DNA from: JAXLYE01 sp046351595
GTDB lineage: Bacteria > Myxococcota_A > Polyangia > Palsa-1104 > JAEUJZ01
Direction: 5' to 3'
NCBI GenBank assembly: GCA_046351595.1
Contig: JAXLYE010000001.1
Span: 744,001 to 808,000, forward strand
Length of the DNA stretch: 64,000 nt
Positions within the stretch are counted from its first letter, which is position 1; each line of letters starts with the position of its first letter. Positions 45,937 through 54,997 of the stretch are shown piece after piece. A model generated the notes under the pieces. That model was not told the origin of the DNA. It saw nothing but the letters and a program-made list of their open reading frames with translations, and did not search any database. Both the position numbers and the translations under genes were made by a program.

Positions 45937-48900
45937 TTACAAGCGCGATGTGTCCCGCAGCGCGAGGGTGAGCGCGTGATAACCATCGGATAGGAAGAAC
46001 CGCGCGAGCTCTGCATCACCCGAAACCTGACCGAGGGCGAGCGTGTCACTGCCTGGTGGCGGGGCCAGCGCCAGGCCCGGAATGGGCGGCGGAACCGCGC
46101 GGTTCGTCGGCGAGACCGGCGGAACGGGCGGGGCCGGCGAGTGGACCGAGGGCGGCGTGCCGAGCTCCTCGCCCTGCAGGCAGGCCATCATGCGCAGCGA
46201 GCCGGCGATGTCGTCGGCGCACAGCAGGCCGGCGCGGTCCGCACACAGCGGCAGCTGCAAGAGCAGCTCAGGCAGCGGCAGGGTCGGCCGGGCCGCGGCC
46301 ACACGCTCGACCACCTGCTGCGCGCGCCGCGACAGGAGCTGCAAAAGCTCGCGCGCCTTGTCGTCCTGCTCGGCGGGCGGGCGGAGCAGGCCGGCGAGCA
46401 GGCGCAGCGCCTGGCTGGTCTGGCTGTCCGAGAGGCGCAGCAGCGTCGCGTAGCCGGCGCGCAGCGGCTCGATGGCGCGACCGAGCAGGAAGCGGCGCTC
46501 GGCGTCGGTGCGCTTGAGCACACCGCTGTCGAGCACCACCACCGGCCGCCGCGTCGGCGAGCTGCTCTCGAGGCTGAGCACGTAGCCGGGCAGCTGCGGC
46601 GTGATCAGCACCTCGACCTCCAGGCCCATCAGCCGCTGCGCCTCGGCGAGCGCCGCCTGGAAGCCGGGGTCTGCGGCCTGCTGCAGCGGCACCGTGTCGA
46701 ACGGCAGCGGCCACGGCGTCGGGAACAGCTTCAGCAGGCCCTCGCTGGCCGCGGCGATGAGCTCGATGAGCTGCGAGGCCGCGACCGCCGGCGGCAAGAG
46801 GTGCTTCTGCCGCAGCTCGTCGGACAGCGCCGCCCGCAGCGGCTGGCTGCGCAGGAGCGGCGGCCGCTCGCCCGGGGCGCCGTAGCCGAGCAGCGTCACC
46901 AGCTGCCGCACGCGGCTGGCCCGCCGCGCCTGCCCCTGCTTGTCGTAGACCGCCGCGAGCAGCGGGTAGACCTGGGCGTGCCGCAGATCCCGCTGCAGCA
47001 CCTGCTGCAGCTCGGTGTGCGCGGTGTCACTGTCGCCGATCTTCAAGAGCAGCTCGGCGAGCGCCACGCGGTCGTCGAGCGTCTCCCAGGCGACCAGCGG
47101 CGTGCTGCTGGCCTCGTCGCGGGGCAGGGCGCCGGTGCCGGTCACCTGGCGCGTGCACAGCTCGATCAGCTGGCGGTAGGCCTCGACCGCCTTGGGCGGC
47201 TCGATCGTCGCGAGCAGGCGGGCGATGCCGCGGCGCAGCTGCTGCTCGGCGCGCTCGGCCGCCTGCACGTCGCGGCCGCGGCGCTGCTGCAGCTGCGCCA
47301 GGGCGTCACGGAGCAGCAGCTCGGCCTGCTCGCGGTTGCCGGCGAGCAGCGCCCGCCGCGACAGCGCCAGCACCGCCGGGGCGTAGGTCCCGTCGAGCTC
47401 GACCGCCCGCTGCTGCGCGGCCTGGGCCGCCGAAACCTCGCCCTGCGCATCGAGCACGCGGCCGAGGTAGTCGTAGTAGCGGGCCAGCTCGTCGGGCGGC
47501 GCCAGGTCCGAGGCGCTGCCGGGAGCGGCGCCGGCCGCGGCGGCGGTCGCGCCCTTGCCGGCGCCCGCAGAAGTTCCTTGGCCCTGGCCCGCGCCCGGAC
47601 CCACGGCCTCGGCGGCAGCGCTCGCGCTCTGGCCCGAGGCCTCGTCGATCAGCGCCTCCATCTCGCCGCGCGCGTCGCTGTAGCGGCCGAGCAGGAACAG
47701 CTCCTGCGCCAGCCGGTGCCGCGCCTGGCGCCACACCCGACCCGGCACCAGGCCCCTGCCGCGCGAGCGCGCCTCCTCGGCGGCGACGTTGCGCAGCGTC
47801 TCCAGCGCGCTCTCGGGATCGAGCAGCGCGTCGCTGTACAGCTCGGCCAGGCGCAGCTGCGCCCGCACCAGGCTGGCGAGCAGCCCGTCGCGGCTCGCCG
47901 ACTCGTCGCAGCGCGCCATGAAGCCGCGCAGCACGCCCTGCGCCTCGTCGAAGCGGCGCAGCCGCTCGTACAGCGTCGCGCGCGCCTCGATGATCGACCA
48001 CTCCTCGGGCGCCAGCCGGTCGGCCTCGGCCAACAGCGCCTCGGCGCCCTCGACCTCGGCGGCGTGCTCGGCGAGCGCGGCCTGCGCCACCAGCACCAGC
48101 GCCAGCTGCCGCCCGAGCTTCGCCTCGCGGAACTGCTTCTCGAGGCGGCGCAGGAGCGGCGGGAAGTCGAACTTGACGCGGCGGTTCCGGCACAGCGTCC
48201 CGAGCAGCTCGAGCGCCGCCGGGTTCTCGGCCCACTTCTCCAGCGCCTCGAGCACGCTGTCCACCGCGATCTTGAGCTGGCCGACGCGGTAGGCGACCTG
48301 CGCGCGGCGCACCAGGAACGCCGAGCGCTCCGCCGGCTCGCCCTCACGCACCGCGCGCGCGAGCATGGCCTGGCTGGCCGCAAACGCGCGCTGCCAGTCG
48401 CCGCGATCGAAGTAGACCTGGAACAGCGCGCGGTGCGCCGGCAGGCAGTCCTTGTCGACGGCGAGCGCCTTCTCGTAGTACTCGACGGCGCGCTCCTGCG
48501 CCTTGAGCTTGTCGAGGTGGATCTGGCCGATGTGGGCGAGGATGCCGGCGCGCTCCTTGTCCTCGGTCCACAGCTTGGACTCGAGCTCCAGCGTCTGCGT
48601 GACGCGGTCCCAGTCCTCGCGGCGGATGTAGATGTCGCGCAGGCTGTGCAGCGCCGGCAAGCAGGCCGGCGAGGTGCGCACCGCCGCCTCGTAGAAGCGG
48701 ATCGCCTCGTCGTCGCGACCGAACTTGGCCTCGGTCACCGAGCCGGCCTTGAAGTACAGGAGCGCCTTCTGGCTGCGGTCGGTGACCAGGCGGATCTGGC
48801 GCTTGGTGACCTCGATCAGCTCGGCCCAGCGCTCGCTCGCCTCGAACAGCCGCGCCATGGCGTCCAGCGCCTCGCGGTGGTTGGGCTGGTGCTCGACGAC

Positions 48901-51900
48901 GTGGCGGTAGGCGGTGATGGCGCGCTCGAAGTCGCGCAGCCCCTCCTCGCACAAAAGCGCGATGCGCATGTTCAGCGAAACCAGGAGCTGCTCGTCGGTG
49001 GCAATCGCCACGCGCGTCGACAGAAGGCCGATGAGCTTCTCGAAGTCGCGGGTGCGGTCGTAGTGGTGCTCCAGTGCGTCGAGCGCCTCGCTGTCCGTCG
49101 GGTCGACCGCGTGCAGCTTCTCGTAGAAGCGCACCGCCTCGTTGATGTCGCGCAGCTTGGCGGTGGCGACGCGCGCGCCGCGGCGCAGGATCTCGACGCG
49201 CTTGCCGTCGTCGCGCACGAGCTGGGCGCGGCGCTCGTAGACCGAGAGCAGCTCCTGCCACTGGTTGCGGCTGGCGAAGATCCGCTCCAGCGTCGCCTGC
49301 GTGGTGTCGTTCTCGGCGTCGGACTCGAGCGCGCGCTGGTAGCTCTGCGCCGCGTCGTCGATCTGCTGCAGGTACTGCAGCTGCACCTGGCCGCGCCGCA
49401 GGTACAGGTCGGCGGGGCGGTACGACCGGCTCTTCTGCGTCTCGATCAGCTTGAGCGCGGCCTCGTACAGGCGCAGCGCCTCGGCCCACTGCTCGCGGCG
49501 GTAGCACAGCCGCTCGTAGGCGGTGAAGGCGGCGCGGTTGGTCGGGTCGAGGTGGAAGGCCTGGCCGTAGCAGCGGTAGGCCTCGTCCTGCTGCCCCTGC
49601 TTGTCATGGAGCTCGCCGAGCTGGAACAAAAGCTTCGAGCGCTCGGGCGGCTCCGGGTTCTGCGACAAAAGCTGCGTCAGCGCCCGCCGCAGGTCGTCGG
49701 TGCGGCCCTGCTGCGCGTACAGCCCGACGAGCGCCCGCAGCGCGCCGGCATCACCCGGCCAGTCGGCCAGCACCTGCTCGAAGGTCGCGGTGGCCTCGGC
49801 CGGCGCGCCCAGGAAGTCGCGCTGCACGTCGCCCAGGCGCAGGAGCAGCCCGCGCCGCTGCGCCTGCCGCTCCGGATCCGGCGGCGCCGCGCCGAGGTGG
49901 GACAGCGCCCGGCCGATGAGCGCCGCCTGCTCGGCGTGCCGCCCGCCCTTCCCGTAGCGCCGCTCCAGCGCCAAGAGCACCTTCTCGTCGTGCCACAGCT
50001 CCTCGGGCGCGACCTCGTAGAGGCGCTCCCAGGTGCGGACCTCGTCGTCGGGGCTCTCGAGCCGCTGGTACAGCTCGGCGAGGGTGCGGGCGCAGGCGAC
50101 GATCTCGGCGCGATCCGAGAGCAGCGCCAGCTCCTCCTCGCACACCCGCGCCAGATCCGCGGGCTGGCCGAGCTCCTCGTAGGCGCGGCGCAGCGTGCGC
50201 AGCACCGGCAGCGTGCGCGGCGCCCGCTCCAGCGTCTCGGCGAGCAGGGCCCAGCGGCCGACCTTCTGGCACAGCGCGATGAGGTGCGCGATCGCCTCGG
50301 GGTGCCCGGGATCCAGCGCCAGCGCCTCGGTGTAGGCGTTGATGGCCTGCTCGATCGACGGCTCGGCGGCGTCGGCGCTCGGGGCGGCCGAGGCGCGCAG
50401 CCGTGCCCCCTCGCCCATCTCGAGCAGCAGGGCCAGCCGCTGCTGGTCGTCGCGCAACAGCGGCAACAGGCGCGCCATCGCGCCCAAGAGCTCGTTCGAG
50501 CGGCCGAGGCTGCGGTACAGCGCCACCAGCCCGCGCGCCGCCGGCCGACAGCGCGGATCGCGGCGCAGCGCCTCCTCGTAGCTCGTGACCGCGCGCTCCA
50601 GCGCCGCCGGCCCGCCGCCGGCACCGGCCATCTGCTCGTACAGCGCCCCGAGCTCGCAGCACAGGAGCGCCGCGGCCTGCGCGCCGACCGGCGCCCGGCT
50701 GTCGCCCAGCCCGGCGCGCGGCGCCAGCATCGCCAGCGTCGAGGGAGTCGAGGTGTTCGCCGCGCCCGCGGCGCTCACGGTGCCCTGGCCGCCCGCCGGC
50801 TGCAGCCGCAGCGCCGACTCGACGGCCTGCTGCAGGAGGTGCACCGCCCGCTCGGTCTCGCCGCGCTGCTGCACCAGGCGCGCCATGGCGTGCAGCGCCA
50901 CGACGTCGCCGGGCTCGCGCGAGAGCACGTCGGCGAAGCAGTGCTCGGCCAGCTCCAGGTCGCCGAGCTGCTCGGCGGCGTGGTAGCCGAGCTGCCGCGC
51001 CAGCTGGGTCTGCGTCGCCGGGCTGTGCACCCGCGCGAGCAGCGCCTGCAGCGCCTGGCCGTGCCCGGTCGGGTCGCCGGTGCGCTGCCGCACCAGGGCC
51101 CTCGTCGCCGCCACCAGGATGCCGCCGGGCGCGTCGCTGAAGCGCTCGGCCGCGGCCTGCAGCGCCTGCAGCGCCTGGCCGGCGTCGGCGCCGAGCTCGG
51201 TCAGCGGCGCCACCACCGGGTCCGTGAGCTCGGTCAGGCCGAGGACCACGGCCGCGCTCTGGTAGGCCGCCGCGCACTCGAAGGGTGTGCTCTCCGGCTC
51301 GGCGGCGGCGGCCTGCAGCGCCCGCTGGTGATAGGTGTACGCCAGCAGCGCCCGCTCGCGCCGCCGCCGCTGCTGCCGCACCGTCGTCGACAGCGCCAGG
51401 CGCTCCTCCTCGCCGCTCGGCAGCGCCACCGGCTCGAGCACGACGTGCAGCGCCTCGGCGGCGCGGATGGCGCGGGTCCAGAGCATCGCCTGCTCGTGGC
51501 TGCCCGAGCGCGCCGCCTCGGCGCTCGCGCGCAGCACCGTGACCACCTCGGGCCGCCGCCCGGGCCCGGCGTGGAGCAAGAGCGCCGCCCGCCCCAGGCT
51601 CGTCACCTCGTCGGGGGCCTGGATGACGGCGGCGCGGCCGTACAGCGCCAGCGCCGCGGCGCGCGCCTCGTCGGCAACGGCGGCGGCAGAGGCCGGAGAC
51701 GCGGCGTCCGGCGCGTTCGCCGCCTGCTGGGCGACCGCGCTCCACAGCGTCGCGGCGCGCAACAGGTACGCGGCGCTCCACAGGCGCGCGGTCAGCTCCT
51801 CGGAGCGCAGCGAGGCGTTGAGCTCGGCCTCCTCGCTGGACTCGGTCACCTCGGGCGGCTGCGTCACCTCGGCCAGGCGCGCGCCGAGCCCGGCCCACAG

Positions 51901-52968
51901 CCGCGCCGCCTCGGCGAGCTGGCCGCTGCGCTCGTGCAGGCGGGCGCCGCTCGACATCGTCACGTGCAGGCTGAGCAGCGAGGCCGCCGCCGGGTGGTCG
52001 CCGCAGAAGCGGGCCACCGTCGAGAACAGCGCCGCCGCCTCGCCGATCTCGGCGCCGTCGCCGCTCTGCGCCAGCACCGCCGCGAGGTGGGTCATCGCCG
52101 CGAGCAGCTCGACGCGGCTCTGCGGCGACCCGGGCCGCCCGAGCAGCTCGATCCCGCCGAGCAGGCGCAGCTTCTCGCGCAAGAGCGCGATGACCGGCTC
52201 CTGCGGCGCGCCCACGGCGAGCAGGCGCTCGATGGCGCGCGCGCGCAACAGGGTGCCGGTGGCGCCGCCGCCGCGCGACTCGCGCACCCGCCGCAACAGC
52301 GGCACCACCGCCGCCGAGGTCGGGGGCGAGGTCGCTGCCACCCCGCGACCGCGCCGCGCCGCCTCTTCCTCAAGCAGCTGCGCCGCCCAGATGAGGTCCT
52401 GGATCTCCTCGCTGCCGCTCAGCAGCGCCGCCGCCTCGCCCTCGCGCCCGTCGAGCTGCAGCGCCAGGGCGCGCAGCCGCCGCACCTCGGGGTCGACCAG
52501 CAGCGTCGCCGCCTGGCCGTAGGCGCCGAGCCACAAGAGCAGCTCGCCGACCTCGGTGCGCTGCGCCAGGTCGCCGTCGCGCCGCAGCTGCTCGCTGAGC
52601 GCGCGCAGCATGGCCTCGGGCGAGCCGCCGTCGCGCACGCTGTCCAGCGCCGCGTGCAGCCGCAGCTCGGTGGCCACCGGGTGGTCGATGCCGTCGAGCA
52701 GCTCGAGCGCCGCCTCGGGGCGCCCGTAGCCGTCCCACAGAAGCAGCGCCAGCCGCACCGACAGCGCCGCGTGGTCCCGAGGCTCGTGCGCCTCGCGCAG
52801 CTCGCGGAACAAGAGCCCCACGAGCTCGTCGAGCACCGGCGCGCCGGACTGCCCGAGCAGCGCGTGCAGCCGCCCTTCCAGCGACGGCGAGGTGGTCGAC
52901 TGCGGCGGAGGCTGCACGGGCGTACGCAGCGAAGGCGGGCCAGCGGGAGGCGGCGCGGTATCTGACAT
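45937..52968 (-). CDS. giant TPR-repeat protein (2,343 residues)
   Basis: No signal peptide or membrane helix is seen; the N-terminal about 30 residues are Pro/Thr-rich. From about residue 40 to 1900 the protein is almost entirely helix-turn-helix units with TPR spacing, clear examples being AYRCYGQAFHLDPTNRAAFTAYERL, AVRFYEKLHAVDPTDSEALDALEHHYDRT, AITAYRHVVEHQPNHREALDAMARLFEAS and AVEYYEKALAVDKDCLPAHRALFQVYFDRG. A Gly/Ala-rich hinge lies near 1800. The last about 400 residues contain a different globular part ending in LARFFLSDGYHALTLALRD. Such proteins are frequent in Myxococcota and probably act as scaffolds. ATG 52968 is fixed by an extended -10 ending 10 nt upstream; the open frame beyond it is non-coding in style. 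Confidence 0.85.
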   Translation of the reverse strand: MSDTAPPPAGPPSLRTPVQPPPQSTTSPSLEGRLHALLGQSGAPVLDELVGLLFRELREAHEPRDHAALSVRLALLLWDGYGRPEAALELLDGIDHPVATELRLHAALDSVRDGGSPEAMLRALSEQLRRDGDLAQRTEVGELLLWLGAYGQAATLLVDPEVRRLRALALQLDGREGEAAALLSGSEEIQDLIWAAQLLEEEAARRGRGVAATSPPTSAAVVPLLRRVRESRGGGATGTLLRARAIERLLAVGAPQEPVIALLREKLRLLGGIELLGRPGSPQSRVELLAAMTHLAAVLAQSGDGAEIGEAAALFSTVARFCGDHPAAASLLSLHVTMSSGARLHERSGQLAEAARLWAGLGARLAEVTQPPEVTESSEEAELNASLRSEELTARLWSAAYLLRAATLWSAVAQQAANAPDAASPASAAAVADEARAAALALYGRAAVIQAPDEVTSLGRAALLLHAGPGRRPEVVTVLRASAEAARSGSHEQAMLWTRAIRAAEALHVVLEPVALPSGEEERLALSTTVRQQRRRRERALLAYTYHQRALQAAAAEPESTPFECAAAYQSAAVVLGLTELTDPVVAPLTELGADAGQALQALQAAAERFSDAPGGILVAATRALVRQRTGDPTGHGQALQALLARVHSPATQTQLARQLGYHAAEQLGDLELAEHCFADVLSREPGDVVALHAMARLVQQRGETERAVHLLQQAVESALRLQPAGGQGTVSAAGAANTSTPSTLAMLAPRAGLGDSRAPVGAQAAALLCCELGALYEQMAGAGGGPAALERAVTSYEEALRRDPRCRPAARGLVALYRSLGRSNELLGAMARLLPLLRDDQQRLALLLEMGEGARLRASAAPSADAAEPSIEQAINAYTEALALDPGHPEAIAHLIALCQKVGRWALLAETLERAPRTLPVLRTLRRAYEELGQPADLARVCEEELALLSDRAEIVACARTLAELYQRLESPDDEVRTWERLYEVAPEELWHDEKVLLALERRYGKGGRHAEQAALIGRALSHLGAAPPDPERQAQRRGLLLRLGDVQRDFLGAPAEATATFEQVLADWPGDAGALRALVGLYAQQGRTDDLRRALTQLLSQNPEPPERSKLLFQLGELHDKQGQQDEAYRCYGQAFHLDPTNRAAFTAYERLCYRREQWAEALRLYEAALKLIETQKSRSYRPADLYLRRGQVQLQYLQQIDDAAQSYQRALESDAENDTTQATLERIFASRNQWQELLSVYERRAQLVRDDGKRVEILRRGARVATAKLRDINEAVRFYEKLHAVDPTDSEALDALEHHYDRTRDFEKLIGLLSTRVAIATDEQLLVSLNMRIALLCEEGLRDFERAITAYRHVVEHQPNHREALDAMARLFEASERWAELIEVTKRQIRLVTDRSQKALLYFKAGSVTEAKFGRDDEAIRFYEAAVRTSPACLPALHSLRDIYIRREDWDRVTQTLELESKLWTEDKERAGILAHIGQIHLDKLKAQERAVEYYEKALAVDKDCLPAHRALFQVYFDRGDWQRAFAASQAMLARAVREGEPAERSAFLVRRAQVAYRVGQLKIAVDSVLEALEKWAENPAALELLGTLCRNRRVKFDFPPLLRRLEKQFREAKLGRQLALVLVAQAALAEHAAEVEGAEALLAEADRLAPEEWSIIEARATLYERLRRFDEAQGVLRGFMARCDESASRDGLLASLVRAQLRLAELYSDALLDPESALETLRNVAAEEARSRGRGLVPGRVWRQARHRLAQELFLLGRYSDARGEMEALIDEASGQSASAAAEAVGPGAGQGQGTSAGAGKGATAAAAGAAPGSASDLAPPDELARYYDYLGRVLDAQGEVSAAQAAQQRAVELDGTYAPAVLALSRRALLAGNREQAELLLRDALAQLQQRRGRDVQAAERAEQQLRRGIARLLATIEPPKAVEAYRQLIELCTRQVTGTGALPRDEASSTPLVAWETLDDRVALAELLLKIGDSDTAHTELQQVLQRDLRHAQVYPLLAAVYDKQGQARRASRVRQLVTLLGYGAPGERPPLLRSQPLRAALSDELRQKHLLPPAVAASQLIELIAAASEGLLKLFPTPWPLPFDTVPLQQAADPGFQAALAEAQRLMGLEVEVLITPQLPGYVLSLESSSPTRRPVVVLDSGVLKRTDAERRFLLGRAIEPLRAGYATLLRLSDSQTSQALRLLAGLLRPPAEQDDKARELLQLLSRRAQQVVERVAAARPTLPLPELLLQLPLCADRAGLLCADDIAGSLRMMACLQGEELGTPPSVHSPAPPVPPVSPTNRAVPPPIPGLALAPPPGSDTLALGQVSGDAELARFFLSDGYHALTLALRDTSRL

Positions 52969-52978
52969 GTGCCCGGGC

Positions 52979-52987
52979 AGTTTACCA
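52979..52987 (-). promoter_or_regulatory. extended -10 promoter of the giant TPR gene
   Basis: TGgTAAACT on the minus strand ends 10 nt before ATG 52968. Confidence 0.5.
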
Positions 52988-53127
52988 CATCGACGGGGGC
53001 CAGAGATACCGCAGCTACCGAGGGAGTCTGCACCCTTACGTAGACCGTGCAGGGCCCGCGCCGGGGGTCCCGCCAACGGGACCTCTGGTTCTCATGCGCC
53101 GGCGGGCGCGGCGGCTCCGCCTGCCCG

Positions 53128-54828
53128 TCACACCGTCAGCTTGGCGGCGCCGGTGGCGACGACGAACTCGGGGTCGAGCGCGACGTTGACGCAGGCCACC
53201 TGCGGGTGCTCGATCGCGGTGCGCAGCGTCGGCAAGAGCTCGTTCGGGTCGGTGACGTGGAAGCCGACGCCGCCGAAGGCCTCGACCACCTTGTCGTAGC
53301 GGGTCGGGAAAAGCTTGGTCGCCGGCGAGCGCTCGGTGCCGAACAGCATCACCTGCGGCCCGCGGATCTGGCCCCAGGCCGCGTCGTTGCCGACGACCAC
53401 CGTGACCTTGAGGCCGAAGCGCACGCAGGTCTCGAAGTCGAAGCCGTTCAGGCCGAAGCTGCCGTCGCCGGACAGCACGACGACGTGCCGCTGGTTGTCG
53501 CGGTCGAGCGCCTTGGCCGCCAGCGCGAACGGCGCGCCGACGCCGAGGCAGCCGAGCGGGCCCGGGTCCATCCACTGGCCCCCGCGCGAGAGCGGGATGA
53601 CCTTCGAGGCCAGCGCCACGCAGTCGCCACCGTCGCCGATGAGGATGGCGTTCTCGCCGATGCGGCCGGTGCCCTCGGGACCGGCGCCGAGCGCCTCGCT
53701 GAGCGCGGCCGCGAGCTGGTAGTGGTTGATCGGCCGCGAGGTGTCGCGCGCGCGCATGTGCGGGATGAGCTGCCCGCGCTGCTTCTCCTCCTCGGCGCGC
53801 AGCTCGCTGTTCCAGGTCGCGAGGCGGCCGGTCATCGCGCGCGCGGTGTCACCGTCGAGGGCGGCGAGCAGCTGGCCCAGCACCAGCTCGACGTTGCCGC
53901 CCAGGGCGAGCTCGGTCTCGCGGTTCTTGCCGAGCTGCGTCACGTCGCGATCGAGCTGGATGATCTTGGCCGCGGGGTTGATGCCGGCGCCGAAGCCGAG
54001 GCGGAAGTCGAGCGGCGTGCCGATGACCAGCACCACGTCGGTGCCGCGCAGCGCCTTCTTGCGCGACAGGCTGAGCGCCTGCGGGTGATCGGCCGCCAGC
54101 ACGCCGCGGCCCATGCCGTTCATGATCACCGGGATCGAGGTCGCCTCGGCGAGCCGCTGCAGCGCCTGCGCGCCGTGGTCCCAGTAGACCTGGGTGCCGG
54201 CGATGATCACCGGCTTCTGCGCCTTGCCGAGCAGCGCCGCCACCTGCCCGACCTGCGCCGGGTCGGCCATAAGGCGCGGCCACGTCGGCAGCGGCGGCGG
54301 CTTGATCAGCTCGTTGTCGTCGACCTGCGACATCAGCATGTCGAACGGCAGCTCGAGGAACACCGGCCCGGGCACGCCCGAGAGCGCGTGGCGGATCGCG
54401 GTCTGCACCATCTCGCGCAGCCGCCGCGGGTCGGTCACGCTCGCGCACCACTTGGTGATCGAGCGCATCATCGGCAGCTGCTCCATCTCCTGCAGCGCGC
54501 CGCGGCCGGCCGAGCGCACCTCGGCGGCGCCGCCGAGCACGAGCAGCGGCACCTGCGCCTGGAAGGCGTTGGCCAGGCCGGTCACTGCGTCGGTGACACC
54601 GGGGCCGGCGGTGACCAGCGCGACGCCGACGCCGCGGGTCATGCGCGCGTAGCCGTCGCCGGCGTGCGCCGCGGCCTGCTCGTGCCGGGTGTCGATCAGG
54701 CGGATGCCGTAGCGCAGGCAGCCGTCGTAGATGGGGGCGATGTGCCCGCCGCACAGCGTGAAGAGGTCGCGCACGCCGGCGCGGTGCAGCTCCTCAGCGA
54801 CCAGGTGTCCACCGATGTTGAATGCCAT
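53128..54828 (-). CDS. thiamine diphosphate-dependent enzyme of the acetolactate synthase/2-hydroxyacyl-CoA lyase family
   Basis: A 566-residue three-domain ThDP enzyme. The N-terminal PYR domain includes LCGGHIAPIYDGC and the catalytic Glu50 in IDTRHEQAAAHAGDGYAR. The middle domain (about 190-340) includes PVIIAGTQVYW and VLVIGTPLDFRLGFG. The C-terminal PP domain has the ThDP/Mg motif VVLSGDGSFGLNGFDFE ... VVVGNDAAWGQ. GQIRGPQ and RYDKVVEAFGG fit acetolactate synthase-like and 2-hydroxyacyl-CoA lyase-like members; a true valine/isoleucine AHAS normally has an adjacent ilvN, absent here. The substrate is therefore open: pyruvate, 2-hydroxyacyl-CoA or another 2-oxoacid. An extended -10 ends 8 nt before ATG 54828. 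Confidence 0.85.
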   Translation of the reverse strand: MAFNIGGHLVAEELHRAGVRDLFTLCGGHIAPIYDGCLRYGIRLIDTRHEQAAAHAGDGYARMTRGVGVALVTAGPGVTDAVTGLANAFQAQVPLLVLGGAAEVRSAGRGALQEMEQLPMMRSITKWCASVTDPRRLREMVQTAIRHALSGVPGPVFLELPFDMLMSQVDDNELIKPPPLPTWPRLMADPAQVGQVAALLGKAQKPVIIAGTQVYWDHGAQALQRLAEATSIPVIMNGMGRGVLAADHPQALSLSRKKALRGTDVVLVIGTPLDFRLGFGAGINPAAKIIQLDRDVTQLGKNRETELALGGNVELVLGQLLAALDGDTARAMTGRLATWNSELRAEEEKQRGQLIPHMRARDTSRPINHYQLAAALSEALGAGPEGTGRIGENAILIGDGGDCVALASKVIPLSRGGQWMDPGPLGCLGVGAPFALAAKALDRDNQRHVVVLSGDGSFGLNGFDFETCVRFGLKVTVVVGNDAAWGQIRGPQVMLFGTERSPATKLFPTRYDKVVEAFGGVGFHVTDPNELLPTLRTAIEHPQVACVNVALDPEFVVATGAAKLTV

Positions 54829-54836
54829 GGTCGGCG

Positions 54837-54845
54837 ACGGTAGCA
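54837..54845 (-). promoter_or_regulatory. extended -10 promoter of the ThDP enzyme gene
   Basis: TGcTACCGT on the minus strand ends 8 nt before ATG 54828; leaderless arrangement. Confidence 0.5.
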
Positions 54846-54985
54846 ACCCTTTGCCGCCGCGGTCAATCACCCGCTCGACGGTTTCCCGTCTGGGTCCAGG
54901 CGGCGGACAATCGCGACAAGCGCGATCATCGGGCGGACAAATGGCTCGGCCGCGCGCGCGGCTGCCGCGACCCGGCAAGCTGCGT

Positions 54986-54991
54986 TACGAT
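54986..54991 (+). promoter_or_regulatory. -10 box of the SBP-OmpA gene
   Basis: TACGAT ends 6 nt before ATG 54998, with no ribosome site. Confidence 0.45.
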
Positions 54992-54997
54992 CGCGCC

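Noticed and set aside
46141..52965. 2,274-codon plus-strand ORF opposite the giant TPR gene
   Set aside because: Composition is dominated by Arg, Leu, Gln and His without domains, as expected for the antisense frame of a GC-rich gene; the minus strand shows clear TPR units.
53128..54828. Assigning ilvB/ilvG for branched-chain amino-acid synthesis
   Set aside because: No regulatory subunit or other ilv gene is adjacent, and the family includes several other ThDP enzymes, so a gene symbol would be a guess.
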